Origin: Raphanus sativus
Taxonomy: Eukaryota; Streptophyta; Magnoliopsida; Brassicales; Brassicaceae
DNA: 64,000 nt
Direction of reading: 5' to 3'
Assembly (NCBI RefSeq): GCF_000801105.2
Contig: NC_079516.1
Span: forward strand, 28,185,043 to 28,249,042
Shown here: piece by piece, positions 1-10,187 of the stretch
Layout: each line of letters starts with the position of its first letter
Position numbering within the stretch: the stretch's first letter is position 1
Program-made: the position numbers and the translations under genes
The notes under the pieces: generated by a model
Database searches by the model: none
The model's input: the letters and a program-made list of their open reading frames with translations, nothing else
Told to the model about the DNA's origin: nothing

Positions 1-621
1 GGATTTCAGATGAATCATATAGAGAAATAGATGAGAGATCACAAGAACAATAACAAACCAAGCCAAAAAGAGATTAATTTCTTGAGAGAGTTTTATGTTC
101 TTCAATAGATAAAAGATAATCTGCCAAAAGGTGGCTACAACATACTTAAACATTAGGTTTTTCAGTGCAAAAACGTGCACAATAAATTGCAAAAAGGTCC
201 TTCAAAAATAATAAAATCGTGCAGCTGGTGACGCGGAGCGACCCCAGAGAATCGCTCCAGCACGTCGCTCTGGCTTCGGGAGCGACCTCGGGTGGTCGCT
301 CCGAGGGGTCGCTCTGACCTTGTTTCTTCGTGTCTCCGAGTGATGAGAACGCGAGCGACTTGGAGTTATCGCTCTGGGAAGGTCGCTCTGAGAGGTGGGG
401 CACAGCGACTCCGTAGGGTCGCTCCGGTAAGGTCGCTCCAGTGCTTTGCTCGTCCAATGATCACCTTTTTCCAAATGTCTCCAATAACTTCACTTGGCAC
501 TCCAGTACCTAATAGAGACTTATGCATGCAAAATGCAACCTAAACATGTCTAAATCCTATTCTATATGATGAAAATGTATATGAATGAATAGCTAAAACA
601 ATGCAAATATGCAAGATATCA
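1..621 (-). mobile_element. Partial LTR of an Athila-type element inserted in element 1
   Basis: Homology between the two Athila-like elements of this window (this one and 44594-54069) stops abruptly at 620/621. Read on the minus strand, the sequence beyond the break starts TGATATCTTGC. That is the LTR start type also seen at 14250 (TGATATCTCATG) and 44594 (TGATATACC). A later stretch around 500-530 also resembles the 14250 LTR (a shared TAGGTTGCATTT-type segment). I infer the first ~620 bp of an LTR whose remainder lies left of the window. The expected target duplication would include ACGAT at 622-626, but the other copy is out of view. No credible coding sequence was seen; the frames here are by-products of repeated words. 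Confidence 0.55.
230..445. repeat. Cluster of GAGCGACC / GGTCGCTC words
   Basis: About a dozen copies of the word GAGCGACC or its complement, some with one mismatch, lie in roughly 215 bp. They are in both orientations and irregularly spaced, so this is not a simple tandem array. Read in the minus frame the words give repeated Ser-Glu-Arg-Pro, which makes spurious ORFs. The cluster lies in the U3-like part of the inferred LTR at 1-621. Confidence 0.8.
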
Positions 622-1657
622 ACGATGTCGATCGATTGTGAATGTCGAGGTGGACCGAAGTGTTGTGGAACTGGATCCTCCCTTGTGTTGGTGTTGTGGT
701 TGTCCTGGACATGTTGTAGGATGTTTGGATGGCTACTTTGCTGTGTGAACAGGTTTTCTGGTCCATTGGCAACTTGGAGGATGTCTGCTATGTCTTCTCT
801 GGTTATGTGCAGAACTCTTCCATCCATAGCTCTTGCATAGCCATCTGTGTCCCTGAAGATTTCAAATTCATCAGGTGTTAGTGAAACATTCCTGATATCA
901 TAAGGTTCATGAGATCTCGGTTGAGCTCTGTTGAAGGTGTCGATCGATGGGTGTGTGGTGGTGGCGATCGATGGTGCATGTCTAGCTGCACTGTTTGATC
1001 GATTGAACATGTTGTTGCAGTCTTCCATTGATGAATCTCTGAATGCTGGAAGCTGCTGAGTAGAAGGTGAAAAGTTTTGAATTTTCGTGGCTTGGGTCGT
1101 CAACCTTTTATACCCATGTGTTGCCCTAATCGATGAAATTCCGATTTTGTCCTTTAAGTCGTCCGGGTTAATATCGATCGATATTATACTGGCAATGTCG
1201 ATCGATGGACGATGTCGTTTTGCTGGATGAAGTAGATAATCGATCGATGGTGGGCGTTTGTTGTCGATCGATTGTGGTGCAAATCTGTCATTCTCCAAGT
1301 AGATTTCCCAAGCCCTCTCTTCCCGATTGTGGTGTGGTCTCCACTGTGGAAAGAGGTGGATGTGTCTACTGCAAAACTCTCATGAAATCCGCTATCTGCC
1401 CAACTCCTTATTGAGTAATCATCTTGCTTTCGGTTGGGTGGGATGGCGAAATTCGGGTAGCAATGATCTGGTAGATCGAGTTCATCATCCGGTGGGTCTC
1501 TGTCGATCGATGATCCATAGTTGTTGTCGATCTCCTCTGACTTGAATGTGTCGATCGATGACGTCAAAGTACTGTCGATCGATCCCGAGTACTCTGTCTC
1601 GTACTCAACTTCACAATGACAAACTGCGATGATACCAATATCATCTTCCTTTACCAC
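622..1657 (-). pseudogene. ORF X of Athila-like element 1 (SID-repeat protein, partial)
   Basis: This coding region follows the protease and has no recognised family. It is readable in two overlapping minus frames (1184-1657 and 622-1298), so at least one frameshift separates them. The protein is low-complexity and polar, with many Ser-Ile-Asp units, each encoded by a TCGATCGA word. Near the truncated end is a module reading DEFEIFRDTDGYARAMDG then HITREDIADILQVAN. The corresponding module of element 2 (about 49550-49670) is nearly identical, and this copy keeps the frame at a position where element 2 has lost one base. Insertion of another LTR at 621 cuts the gene. I see no membrane segment, so an envelope-like protein is not supported. 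Function unknown. Confidence 0.6.
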
Positions 1658-4386
1658 TAATTTGGCTGGTGGTTGTCAATCTTGACAGGGTCGTAGTGGA
1701 TATCTGGATCTATCATAGTCAAGCACATCCTGTTGGTCTTCATGTCACATATGGCTCCTACTGTAGCCATAAATGCTCTTCCAAGTACGAGGGAAGAGTT
1801 CCAATTTAACTTAATGTCTAGGACATGAAAATCCACAGGGACTATAGCATCACCAATGTGTACCTCTAGGTCTTTGATGAAGCCTCCAGAGTTTCTCTGA
1901 GAGTAATCCACGAAAGTAAAGATCTGTGGTGAAGGCTCTACTTGCAGGCCCAGATGGTCTGCCATGACCTTTGGTAAAATGCTGACTGATGAACCAGTGT
2001 CACATAGTGCGTGAGGAAATTCAATACCTTGTACCACACAGGGTATTGCAAACTTCCCAGGATCACTCTTCTTTAGCAAAGTAATCCTTTTCCTCATCTC
2101 TTCTCTGACGTTGTCAAACCTTCTCCTAATGTCAGTTTCAGTCTCCCTTGTTTCTCTGAAGAACATCCACAATCTCTTTGTGAAATAAACCTCCTCAAAA
2201 GGTTTCTCTGGTGGGATTCCGATAACTCTCTTAGTGAAACCATCAATCTCCTTTTCATTAGCTTCCCTCTTAAGGTTCTTAGGAATCTTCTCCTTCCGAC
2301 TCCTTAACCTTCTTCCTTCAGTTACTTCTGATGTAGGTGTAGTGTCTGAAGGGTTGCTAGTTATTTCGGTAGGGATAGCTTGTGGTTTCGGTGTGGGTCT
2401 GAGTGCATTGATTCGGTTGCTGTCTTTCGATGGTAGTTGCACTCGGTATATAAGAGGTGTGTGTCGATCGATAGGTGGAGAATAGGATCGATCGATACGG
2501 TTCTCTTCGTTGTGTCGATCGATGAGTGGCTCGTCTCGTCGGTCGATATCTTCGTAGGTGTGGTGGGTGGGTGGGTATGGGTGAGAAGCCATGAACTCAG
2601 CATGTGTCAAAATCCTAACCGTGTTGCAGTCTGCAAGCGTGTCCGGATAAGACGTCGTCGATGTCGATCGATGTGGACTAGTTGGTGTCGATCGACACCA
2701 TTGTGATCCACCGAGACTTAGCGAACTTTCCACTTCAAAGTCTCCTTCTTGTAGCTTCTCCTGTTTCACCACTTGCCAGAAATCATCATCTATGATAGCA
2801 TTGACGTGGTGTCTCCTATTTCCTTCCCCTACTTCCTTAGAAGTTCCAATCCTCCTGATAGAGTCTTCAGTTTGGACAATCTGTGTCTCAAGTTTCTTAA
2901 CTTGAGTGCAGATGGTATCTATCCTCGTGGTCAAATTGTTAAAGACAGAATCAATCTTCCCATTGAAGTCTACTGTAAGCTTCTGCTGACCTTCCAGAAC
3001 TCTATCAATCATGGCATCAAACTTACTCTCTTGGGTGGGTGGGGTGGGTTTTTGGTAAGCTGAGTTGCCGTAGTTCCTTGTGTTGGTGAAGAGTTTCTGA
3101 TACTGTGAACTCTGGTTGTAGTTACCCTTCTGACCACTGCCAAAAAAGTTTCTGTTTCCACTCTGGTTTCCATATCTTTGAAATCCAGTACCTCCAATGT
3201 AGTTCACATCTTCCTCTGTATCATCCTCTCTAGCCTCTCCTTCTTCAGCTGAGCAGACTGGTTGTCCCAGAAAAGCATGTAATGCATCTATCTTGGTTCT
3301 GACTTCATTCATCTGGTCTTCACCTATGGCTGCAACCGATTTCTTCTTGTCAGAGTCAGTGTTCTTGGTGCTGCTGCTGTTGGCTAGGTTCTCAATAAGT
3401 CTCACAGCCTCTCTTGGATTCCTAGTGTTGAAGTTCTCCTTACTAGCAGTATCAAGAGCCATCTGATACCTTAAGGCGATACCTCTGTAAAAAGTGCTTA
3501 ATAGCTGCACTTCATTGAATCCATGGTGTGGACAGTCTCGCTGGAAGAACTTGAATCTTATCCACGCGTCTTTAAAAGTCTCACTAGGCTTTTGCGCGAA
3601 AGTGGCTATTTTGCTCCTCAAGTCTTCAGCGCGTGCCTCATCAAAGAAATTACGCAGGAAGGCGTTTTTGATGTCGGCCCAGGATGTCAGTGATCATGTA
3701 GGTAGCTGCTTGAGCCAGTGCGAAGCTTCTCCAATCAGTGAGTATTTGAAGAGCTTGCAGAGTAGGGAGTCCTCGGGGACTCCATCCATACGAATAGCAG
3801 CGATAAGATCCTCGAACCTCTCCAGATGGTCCATAGGATGCTCGTGTGATTGCCCAGAATAAGGTATCTGAGACACGAGAGAGTAGTACTGAGGCTTGAG
3901 CTCGAAGTTCGGCTTCTGAATCTCTGGAAGTCGAATAGCTGATCTGTTGGTGTAGTACTCGTCTGGACGGTTATAGTCTGCCAACGATCGTGTTTGAGCT
4001 TCTCCTGTAGCCTCAGCTTCAGTTTCAGGGATTATGTTTCCCTGTGCATCTAGTTTCTGACCTGTTGCATTACGCAGATGACCATCTTGGTCATACAGGT
4101 TTCCATTCTCGCCCTGCGTGAGAATGACAATCGCGACCATGCTTCGCGGAGTAGTGTCGATCGGTATACGGTTAGAAGTATCGATCGATGTAGATCGGTG
4201 AACGGTATCGGTCGACGGTGCGGTCGGAGTGTCGGTCGACACTTTAACGTGAGTAACAGTCGACGGTAATGCAGTTCTATCGATCGATGCGGAGCGTAGG
4301 TCTTTGCGGATTGAGCGTTCCAAGTGTGCAGGATCCTCTGAGAATAATAGTTGATTTTCCTTGTTGCTTCTGGTATTGCTGGGCAT
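1657..4386 (-). pseudogene. gag-protease of Athila-like element 1
   Basis: One long frame encodes Gag followed by a retropepsin-like protease. A stop at 3694-3696 interrupts it: TGA stands where element 2 has GGA, and the frame continues unchanged on both sides. The Gag core includes MDHLERFEDLIAAIRMDG, HWLKQLPT and DAWIRFKFFQRDCPHHGF, the last typical of Athila/Tat Gag. A basic, Asn/Gln-rich stretch and a helical region with coiled-coil character follow. The protease carries the active-site triplet in LCDTGSSVSILPKVMADHLG and a later VLGRAFM segment. The start ATG at 4386 lies about 90 bp from the PBS. The frame ends at 1657, where a 1-bp change relative to element 2 shifts it out of ORF X. 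In the family the products assemble virus-like particles and process Gag. Confidence 0.85.
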
Positions 4387-4477
4387 GTACCTGAAAAGAC
4401 AAGAAAAAGTTTAAATAAGAAAGGGGGTAAAAGAAAAACCTAAGATTAATAAGATTAAATCTAATGGCGATCAAAGC

Positions 4478-4495
4478 TCCCCGGCAACGGCGCCA
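4478..4495 (-). promoter_or_regulatory. Primer-binding site (tRNA-Asp type), element 1
   Basis: On the minus strand this reads TGGCGCCGTTGCCGGGGA, the 18-nt complement of the 3' end of plant tRNA-Asp with CCA. It lies four bases inside the LTR end, the normal place for the minus-strand primer of Athila/Tat retrotransposons. The identical site occurs at 45926-45943 in element 2. Confidence 0.9.
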
Positions 4496-4499
4496 AATT

Positions 4500-5861
4500 T
4501 GATAGTGCTCAAATTACCCAGTAGAGCTTACTCTCTCAAATAAGAGGTACAACTGTAGTACTTAGGGATCGAATCACGAGGAGCTAGGGAACCAATTAAA
4601 TAAAATCTACTAATCAATCCTAGGCAATGTTGGTTTATATGATGGAAATAAAAATAACAAATCCTAAAATGAGCAAGGCAGTTGCTCCAACTAACAATAT
4701 GAAGGGTTGTTTAAATGGGATAAAGAGTGCTAGATATAGGGTTTCTATTCAGGGATGGAGATTATAATCTCTATAAATGCTTTAATAAGTTGTTTGCATG
4801 ATACTATAAATCTCAGCCGCTTAACATATGTGAATGAATCACTGGTTAAAATATCTAGATCTCTGGCCACACCTTTCGCATGATGACACAGAAAAAGAGT
4901 CGGTCGATATCCTTTTGAGATATCGAGCGATACACCTTTCGCGGTGCCGATCGATTTACCAGTAGGGTATCGATCGACGGCTTCTAGATCTGCCTAGGCG
5001 CGAACCGAATATGACCGCGAGGTCTCAAGGAGGAACTGTCGTTCTTCTCAACGGGAAACAGGCATCGCTCAAATGGATAATTCAAGATAATCTAAGATCC
5101 TAGTGATCTATGTTCTAGTTAGCTACTCTAAAACAAGCATAGGGTACAATCCATTTGATGAGTATCACAACTTAGCAATTATAGCTTGGGGCTAATCCCA
5201 CAAACCTATTTAAACCCTAGATCTAACAAGTAGACTACTCAGACAGAGCTAAACAATTCATAACAATAGATAGATGAAAGAATTGCATAGATAGAATAAA
5301 GTAGAAATACAAAAGGAGATGAGAAATCTCTCCAATCTCTCTCAAACAAATAAAACTCTAGTATCTCTCTCACACTCTCTGCTTTGGTTGTGAAAAGCTT
5401 CAAGCTTCAAAAGGTTTCAAAACTTTTTTCCGTCAAAAAGACTTTGCAGGAGTATTTAAGCATTTCCATTAGGTTAAAAACTCGTCAGGGGCAATCTCGT
5501 AATTTGGTGAAGTCTTGGTGAAGTAGTCGGCTAAACCATTCCGTCTTCGATATCGATCGACAACACTGAATGTGTATCGATCGATTATAATCTTCTAGTA
5601 CGCGGATCTTCTCAGCTGCATCGATCGACGACTCAGAATGAGTATCGATCGATTGTAATCGCAATGTTGACTTCCGACTTAGTCTTGAATGGTCAACTCG
5701 GGTGTATCATCTCTTGTACTCCAAAATGCTCCAAAAACATCACTTTCTCACGAAATGCTCCTGAACCTGAAAACATACCTAACAGGCTAGAAAACAGATT
5801 AAATATATAATAAAATACTAGTATACCATGGTTAAAAAAGGGTAAAATCCATGGTATATCA
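4500..5861 (-). repeat. 5' LTR of Athila-like element 1
   Basis: The LTR is bounded by TGATATACC (minus-strand start at 5861) and GAGCACTATCA (ending at 4500), about 1362 bp. It aligns along its length with the LTRs at 44594-45921 and 52751-54069. It contains several TCGATCGA words, in two groups (about 4918-4985 and 5550-5655). It ends directly against LINE coding sequence at 5862. Confidence 0.88.
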
Positions 5862-6619
5862 GCTACAACTCATCGACTCCAACAAATCCTGACGTCTTTC
5901 CAGCATCAAGCATCTACACGAATATGAACTACCTCTTCTGGAAAAAAAACGGTTCACTTGAACTAGAGCAAGACAGAGATCCTTATCCCTGGCTAATTTG
6001 GTACATTTGGAAGGCTCGAAATGACAAACTCTTTAGGGGAATAGACATAGATCCTCTGGAACTAGTTCGATATGCTGAGAGTGAGTGTCAAGCTTGGTTT
6101 AATGCCAATGAGACGATACCACCAATAGTACAAGAGAGTAATGTAGAGGATCCTCAAGTCATAAGCTGGGGCAATATTTGCTTACTGGATGGATCATGGA
6201 CATCTCATGCTCAATTTAGTGGGTGTGGATGGGTCTGGTTGGACAGTGGGGAAAATACGCAACTCATGGGATCACAGAACTTCCCCAGAAGAGAATCAGT
6301 TCTGCACTCAGAAGTGGAAACACTGCGATGGACGATGGAGAATATGCTTCAGCATTCAACATGTCAGTACTTCGGAACAGACTGCAAAGAATTGATTGCT
6401 ATGATCAAGGAACCTCATGCTTAGCCAAGTTTTGCTACGGAACTAGAGAGGATAGAAACATTGCACATATGCTTTCCGGATTTCAAGATTTATTATATTC
6501 CAAGAGCGCATAATCAGATCTCAGAGTTTTTAGCTAAGACATCTAGATCCTTCCATAGGAAGTTACACTTTATTGGTTGTTCTATTCTGGTCTGGTTATC
6601 CAGACCACTTCAAGTTTGA
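5862..6619 (+). pseudogene. LINE ORF2 C-terminus, RNase H-like domain
   Basis: The frame is open from the LTR junction at 5862 to 6421, stops at TAG (6422-6424) and continues in the same frame to TGA at 6617-6619. The N-terminal part contains DPYPWLIWYIWKARNDKLF, typical of the linker before the RNase H-like domain in plant LINE proteins. The domain follows with CLLDGSW, SGCGWVWLD and HSEVETLRWTMENM, and ends with YYIPRAHNQISEFLAKT. The stop at 6422 most simply reflects a Trp codon (TGG) becoming TAG, because the following residues fit the family. In related elements this domain degrades RNA in RNA/DNA hybrids. The copy is dead: truncated, interrupted and carrying a nonsense codon. Confidence 0.8.
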
Positions 6620-6657
6620 GTAATAGAATAGATGTTTGCCGTTAAAAAAAAAAAAAA
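5862..6657 (+). mobile_element. LINE (non-LTR retrotransposon) 3' end with poly(A)
   Basis: The 3' end of a LINE ORF2 is followed by a short 3' UTR and a 14-A tail at 6644-6657. The 5' part is not in the window because Athila-like element 1 inserted within the reading frame at 5861/5862. The poly(A) tail fixes the orientation. Confidence 0.8.
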
Positions 6658-7484
6658 GATAGACAAAATTGTCGAAATGTGTAAGTCTTCAAGAATATAA
6701 CTCGTGGATATTAACTTTTTACATGCAAATACTATTACGACAATAATTTGAACATGACTTAGCAAAAACAAGAAACGTATAAAAATTTGTAAGTTTGGTC
6801 ATTTTTTATAAATATATTAAGTTGGATCATTCTCAGAACCGGTTCTAAAATATTTGTGGCCTAATACGATACAAAAATTTGAGATCATTTGAAAACGTAA
6901 CCATTAAAATAATCGAAATTTTATAATTAAAACGTCAAACTTTCTTCTTTAATAAACAAATTGACCAATCGTTAATGAAAATCAAATTAAAAAAACAAAT
7001 AATAAACGAACCCCAAAACTTTCTATTAACTTAAAAAAAAACTTTATATATCTCCCCTCGTCTCTGCATTTATTCTAATCAATTGTAATTGATTAAAATT
7101 GTCTACATAACTAATAATTAGCATTTGATTAACTGTGGAACCTATTCTTTTCTCTCATATTTTTTTCTCATTTGATAAGAAAAATAATTGTTTCTCTAAT
7201 AAATGAATCAAAAAACTTCTCTCTATATTTCTCTTTTCTCATAACAAAACTATAATCATAATATAGACAAAACTAAACTTGAACTTTTTAAAACAAATTA
7301 AATGAGATAAATTAAAGGGGGATTTGCAAAATATACTCAAAATTTTGATTTTAAACACAAAAGTGTATCCCAAATTCAATCAAATGCAAAAGTAACCTAA
7401 AAACCTAGTGAAAATACGATAGCCTCTTTATGAACAAACAAAAACATGTGTTCAGTTTTACCATTATAATCTTGTGTTAGAAGT

Positions 7485-8250
7485 CTTCTTATTCAGTAGA
7501 TCTTAAAAATAAATATTATAAAAAATATTTTGATGGATTAAAAATTGAAATCATGTTGTAATAAACATTTGTAACTAATGTAAATTTAATTTATCTGAAA
7601 TTGAATTATTTTCGACATAGATGAGATAATGTATATTGGCTCATGAGTCATTGATTTAGGGTTTGGTAACATATGTTATAGTATTGTATGTATCTTTAGG
7701 GTTAGATTCTGAAATATTACCTTCATTTTTTTTTCTTTTCCAAATTGACCCATATATGTTTAATAACTTATTAATAACACGATTTAAATACTTTCTAAGT
7801 TTCATTTAAGTTTAAGAAAGTGTTTTTTTGCATAATTAATCGATTTTAGGATCTGGAAGACTCATACAAGACTTAAAAAGAAGTATTCTAACACATTCCG
7901 CCTAAATTTTAGGGTACACGCTTAAATTTTTGAAAATTTTAGGTTTCCGGCCTAGATCAAAGTCATCCGTACGTCATTTAGGAGTATACCGTAAGTCATC
8001 TAGTAGTCTTCCGTAAGTCGTCTATGGATTAGATTTTAAAAATAATTAATAACTTTTATAAAAAATATTTTTAAATTGAAAAAAATTAAAATCATGTATT
8101 AGTAAACATTTATAAAAGATGGAAATCTAGTTCAACTGAAATTGAATTATTTTTAACATATATGAATAAATGTAGATTGAGTAATGACAGTCTTTGGCTT
8201 AGGGTATGGTAACATATGTTGTAGTATTATTAGTATTTTAGGGTTGAATT

Positions 8251-8289
<39 letters not shown>

Positions 8290-8420
8290 CTGACCTATAT
8301 ATATGTGACTATCTAATAACTTGATCTAAACACTTTCTAAGTTTTTTTTTAAAGTTCAAGAAAGTGTTTTTTTGCATAGTTATTGGATTTTAGGGTCTAG
8401 AAGACTGTCAGAAGACCTTT
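7485..8420 (+). repeat. Diverged direct duplication, about 540-bp period
   Basis: Two copies lie roughly at 7485-7880 and 8025-8420. Shared landmarks in order are a TTAAAAATAA-type start, AATTGAATTATTTT, GGTAACATATGTT, GTATTTTAGGGTT-like sequence, CACTTTCTAAGTT and AGAAAGTGTTTTTTTGCATA. The copies differ by many substitutions and indels, so the duplication is old. Such repeats are common in the long terminal regions of MULEs. Confidence 0.75.
8255..8287. repeat. (TA)n microsatellite
   Basis: An uninterrupted alternating T/A tract of about 32 bp inside the second copy of the AT-rich duplication. Confidence 0.95.
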
Positions 8421-9054
8421 AGAAGACTTTTTGAGAAGTCGTCTATGACGAATGGGTTAGATGGGAGAAGACTTCTTTGGAAGTTTTCCAGACCGAACCG
8501 GACCTTAATTTCACCATAATTTGTAATATAACCAAAGATAAACCAAACTTTATTTACCTAAGCCTAAAATTTACGGACATATTAATATATTTTTTTTCAC
8601 TTTATGGTGTTTCTTAAAAAAAGTTAAAGACACGAGGAAACCCTAGATGTTTCTCTGAGGCAATTTCGGAGGCGACTGTAAAGACTATTTCCGTCTAACT
8701 TCTCTGTCCTCTTCATCTCTTGTAACCTTGCTATTCTGGTAAATCTTGCTTCACCTTCGTCTTCAGAGTATTATCATCGATTAAATTAAACCGCTTGTAA
8801 TTTTTTTAAGATCTGGAACCGTTTTTGTTGTACTCCAACTCCACTGCTTGTAAGTTCTTCCTCTTTATTTCATTTCATTACTGAAACCATTCGTTTCTCC
8901 GTCGTGACCTTCTTCCTTCTTGTCGAGTTTTTGTAGATCTGTAACCGTAGCTGTCGGCGAACGTAACTTCTCTGCTTTGGACCTCGACTTCTCCGCTTTC
9001 CGACGGTATGTTCATCCATTTATTCGATGTATCATGGTTTGACTAGTCAAACCT

Positions 9055-9250
9055 TTGACAAAGTATTCGCGAAGTCTTTCACGAAGTCTTCTTGAAGTCT
9101 TCGCGTAGACTTTGCGAAGTCTTCACGAAGTCTTCAAGAAAACTTCGTGAAAGACTTCAAGAAAACTTCGTGAAAGACTTCAAGAAGACTTGCGGAAGAC
9201 TTACAGACGAGAAGTCGTCGGTAAGTCTCCTTGAAGTCTTCCGTAAGTTT
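9055..9250. repeat. GAAGTCTTC / GAAGACTTC word cluster (left half of MULE)
   Basis: About a dozen near-copies of GAAGTCTTC, its complement GAAGACTTC and variants such as CGAAGTCTTC and AAGACTTCGTG are packed in 200 bp. The cluster precedes a TTTTGCAG splice-acceptor-like site at 9302-9309, so it probably lies in a 5'-UTR intron. The same word family fills an intron in the other half of the element at 43005-43335. Confidence 0.8.
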
Positions 9251-9316
9251 GTTTAGGCTCTCTTATTTTTTTGTGTTTGAGATGTTGTTTAATCTCATTG
9301 TTTTGCAGGCTGTAAA

Positions 9317-10150
9317 ATGGATTTACCAGAACTTCCGAAGAGGATGTTCATCTTAGGGGAAGATCCCATTGCAGGGAAAAGCATTGGATATCATACTGAT
9401 GACCCACATTTGCTTCCTGCTGTAAAGGCCACTCTACATGATGATGAATGGGAAGACCTGAAGAATTCAAGGTTGGGAGTGTTCATCAAGTTTTGGGAGT
9501 TGAAATTTGGATGTTATGACTGATGCGTTTGGTGAGTGCGTAAAGGAGGTAAATATTCTCGGGGAAAGGATGGAAGCTATGGAAAAGAAGGTGGGAATCA
9601 ACCAGAAAGGCACTGACTCTAATAAACTTCAACTCACACTTTCAGACACCGGGAAGAACGCGAAAGAACCAGGGGTTAGTACCAAACCCTCTCCCCAAAA
9701 AACGAGTGATGCGAAATACTAGGCAAATGCAAAGTTACCTAAGTGACATAACTCTTGTTGGATTGTTATCTTTGAATTTTTTTCCTTATCTCAGAACTCT
9801 TGGATTTGCTTCCGTATGTACGAATATTGCTTCCTTATGTGATTGTTGGCTTTTTTATAATTGTGATGTGATTGTTTGATTAGCTTTTTTACCACTGTGA
9901 TTGTTATGTTGGCTTTTTTATAACTGTGATTGTTATGTTGGTTTTGACATTCCCATTGGAATTGCAGAATGAGAGTGTTAACGGGGACAAAGGAAAAATG
10001 GAGAACAATGTTGATGCTACCAACACACAACCAACTGTTGTCATTGTGGAACCAACCAAATCAGATTTACAAAGGGAGGAAGAGAGACGCGTATCAAAGA
10101 CATATATAATGAAGGAATATTACCGAGCAATCTCAATTTCAGGGAAATAG
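9317..10150 (+). pseudogene. DUF1985-like N-terminal part of an Ulp1-type MULE protein
   Basis: The first exon-like frame (9317-9523) starts at an ATG just after an AG acceptor and reads MDLPELPKRMF, then DDEWEDLKNSRLGVFIKFWE. This fits the start of the DUF1985 domain found in Brassicaceae transposon proteins that end in a Ulp1 (C48) protease domain. The domain is cut after about 65 residues. The next frame (9507-9722) jumps to a polar, helical linker (TDAFGECVKEVNILGERMEAM), so an internal deletion probably removed most of the domain. A third frame (about 9967-10150) is separated by an intron-like T-rich stretch ending in TTGCAG. The gene is then interrupted at 10187 by the 32.6-kb chromovirus insertion; its C-terminal part resumes at 42751. 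Protein function in the transposon is unknown. Confidence 0.65.
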
Positions 10151-10182
10151 CACAACCAAACAGATCGTTCTAACCAAGAAGG

Positions 10183-10187
10183 TTGGT
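10183..10187. repeat. Target-site duplication TTGGT (left)
   Basis: TTGGT precedes the chromovirus LTR start TGTAAGACCC and recurs at 42751-42755 directly after the far LTR end CATGACA. It proves that 10188-42750 is one insertion with everything inside it nested. Confidence 0.9.

Larger units (their letters stand above)
622..5861 (-). mobile_element. Athila-like Ty3/gypsy retrotransposon, element 1 (partial)
   Basis: On the minus strand the order is LTR (4500-5861), a tRNA-Asp-type primer-binding site, gag, aspartic protease, then an unrecognised ORF X cut at 621 by another insertion. The 3' half and second LTR are outside the window. It is collinear with element 2 at 44594-54069 and shares its PBS, gag, protease and ORF X, but the two copies carry different disabling mutations. 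It sits inside a LINE ORF: the LINE reading frame is readable immediately after 5861. No reverse transcriptase or integrase is seen in the visible part, although the visible part is incomplete. Confidence 0.85.
6658..9300. other. AT-rich non-coding DNA, probably MULE terminal region
   Basis: I find no credible coding sequence here. The stretch is strongly AT-rich up to about 8640, with a diverged direct duplication and a (TA)n tract. From about 8640 it becomes more mixed, with 5'-UTR-like sequence (an AAACCCTAG-type element) ahead of the DUF1985-like exon at 9317. A MULE left end may lie near 7316, where GGGGGATTTGCAAAATAT occurs, but I could not match it to a right end, so the boundary is open. 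Confidence 0.5.

Noticed and set aside
146..543. Overlapping ORFs on both strands with SERP-like repeats
   Set aside because: They arise because the GAGCGACC word and its complement lack stops in several frames; the stretch is inferred LTR DNA.
4478..4495. tRNA-Asp gene fragments at 4478, 17510 and 45926
   Set aside because: Only the 18 bases complementary to the tRNA 3' end are present, next to LTRs: these are primer-binding sites, not tRNA genes.
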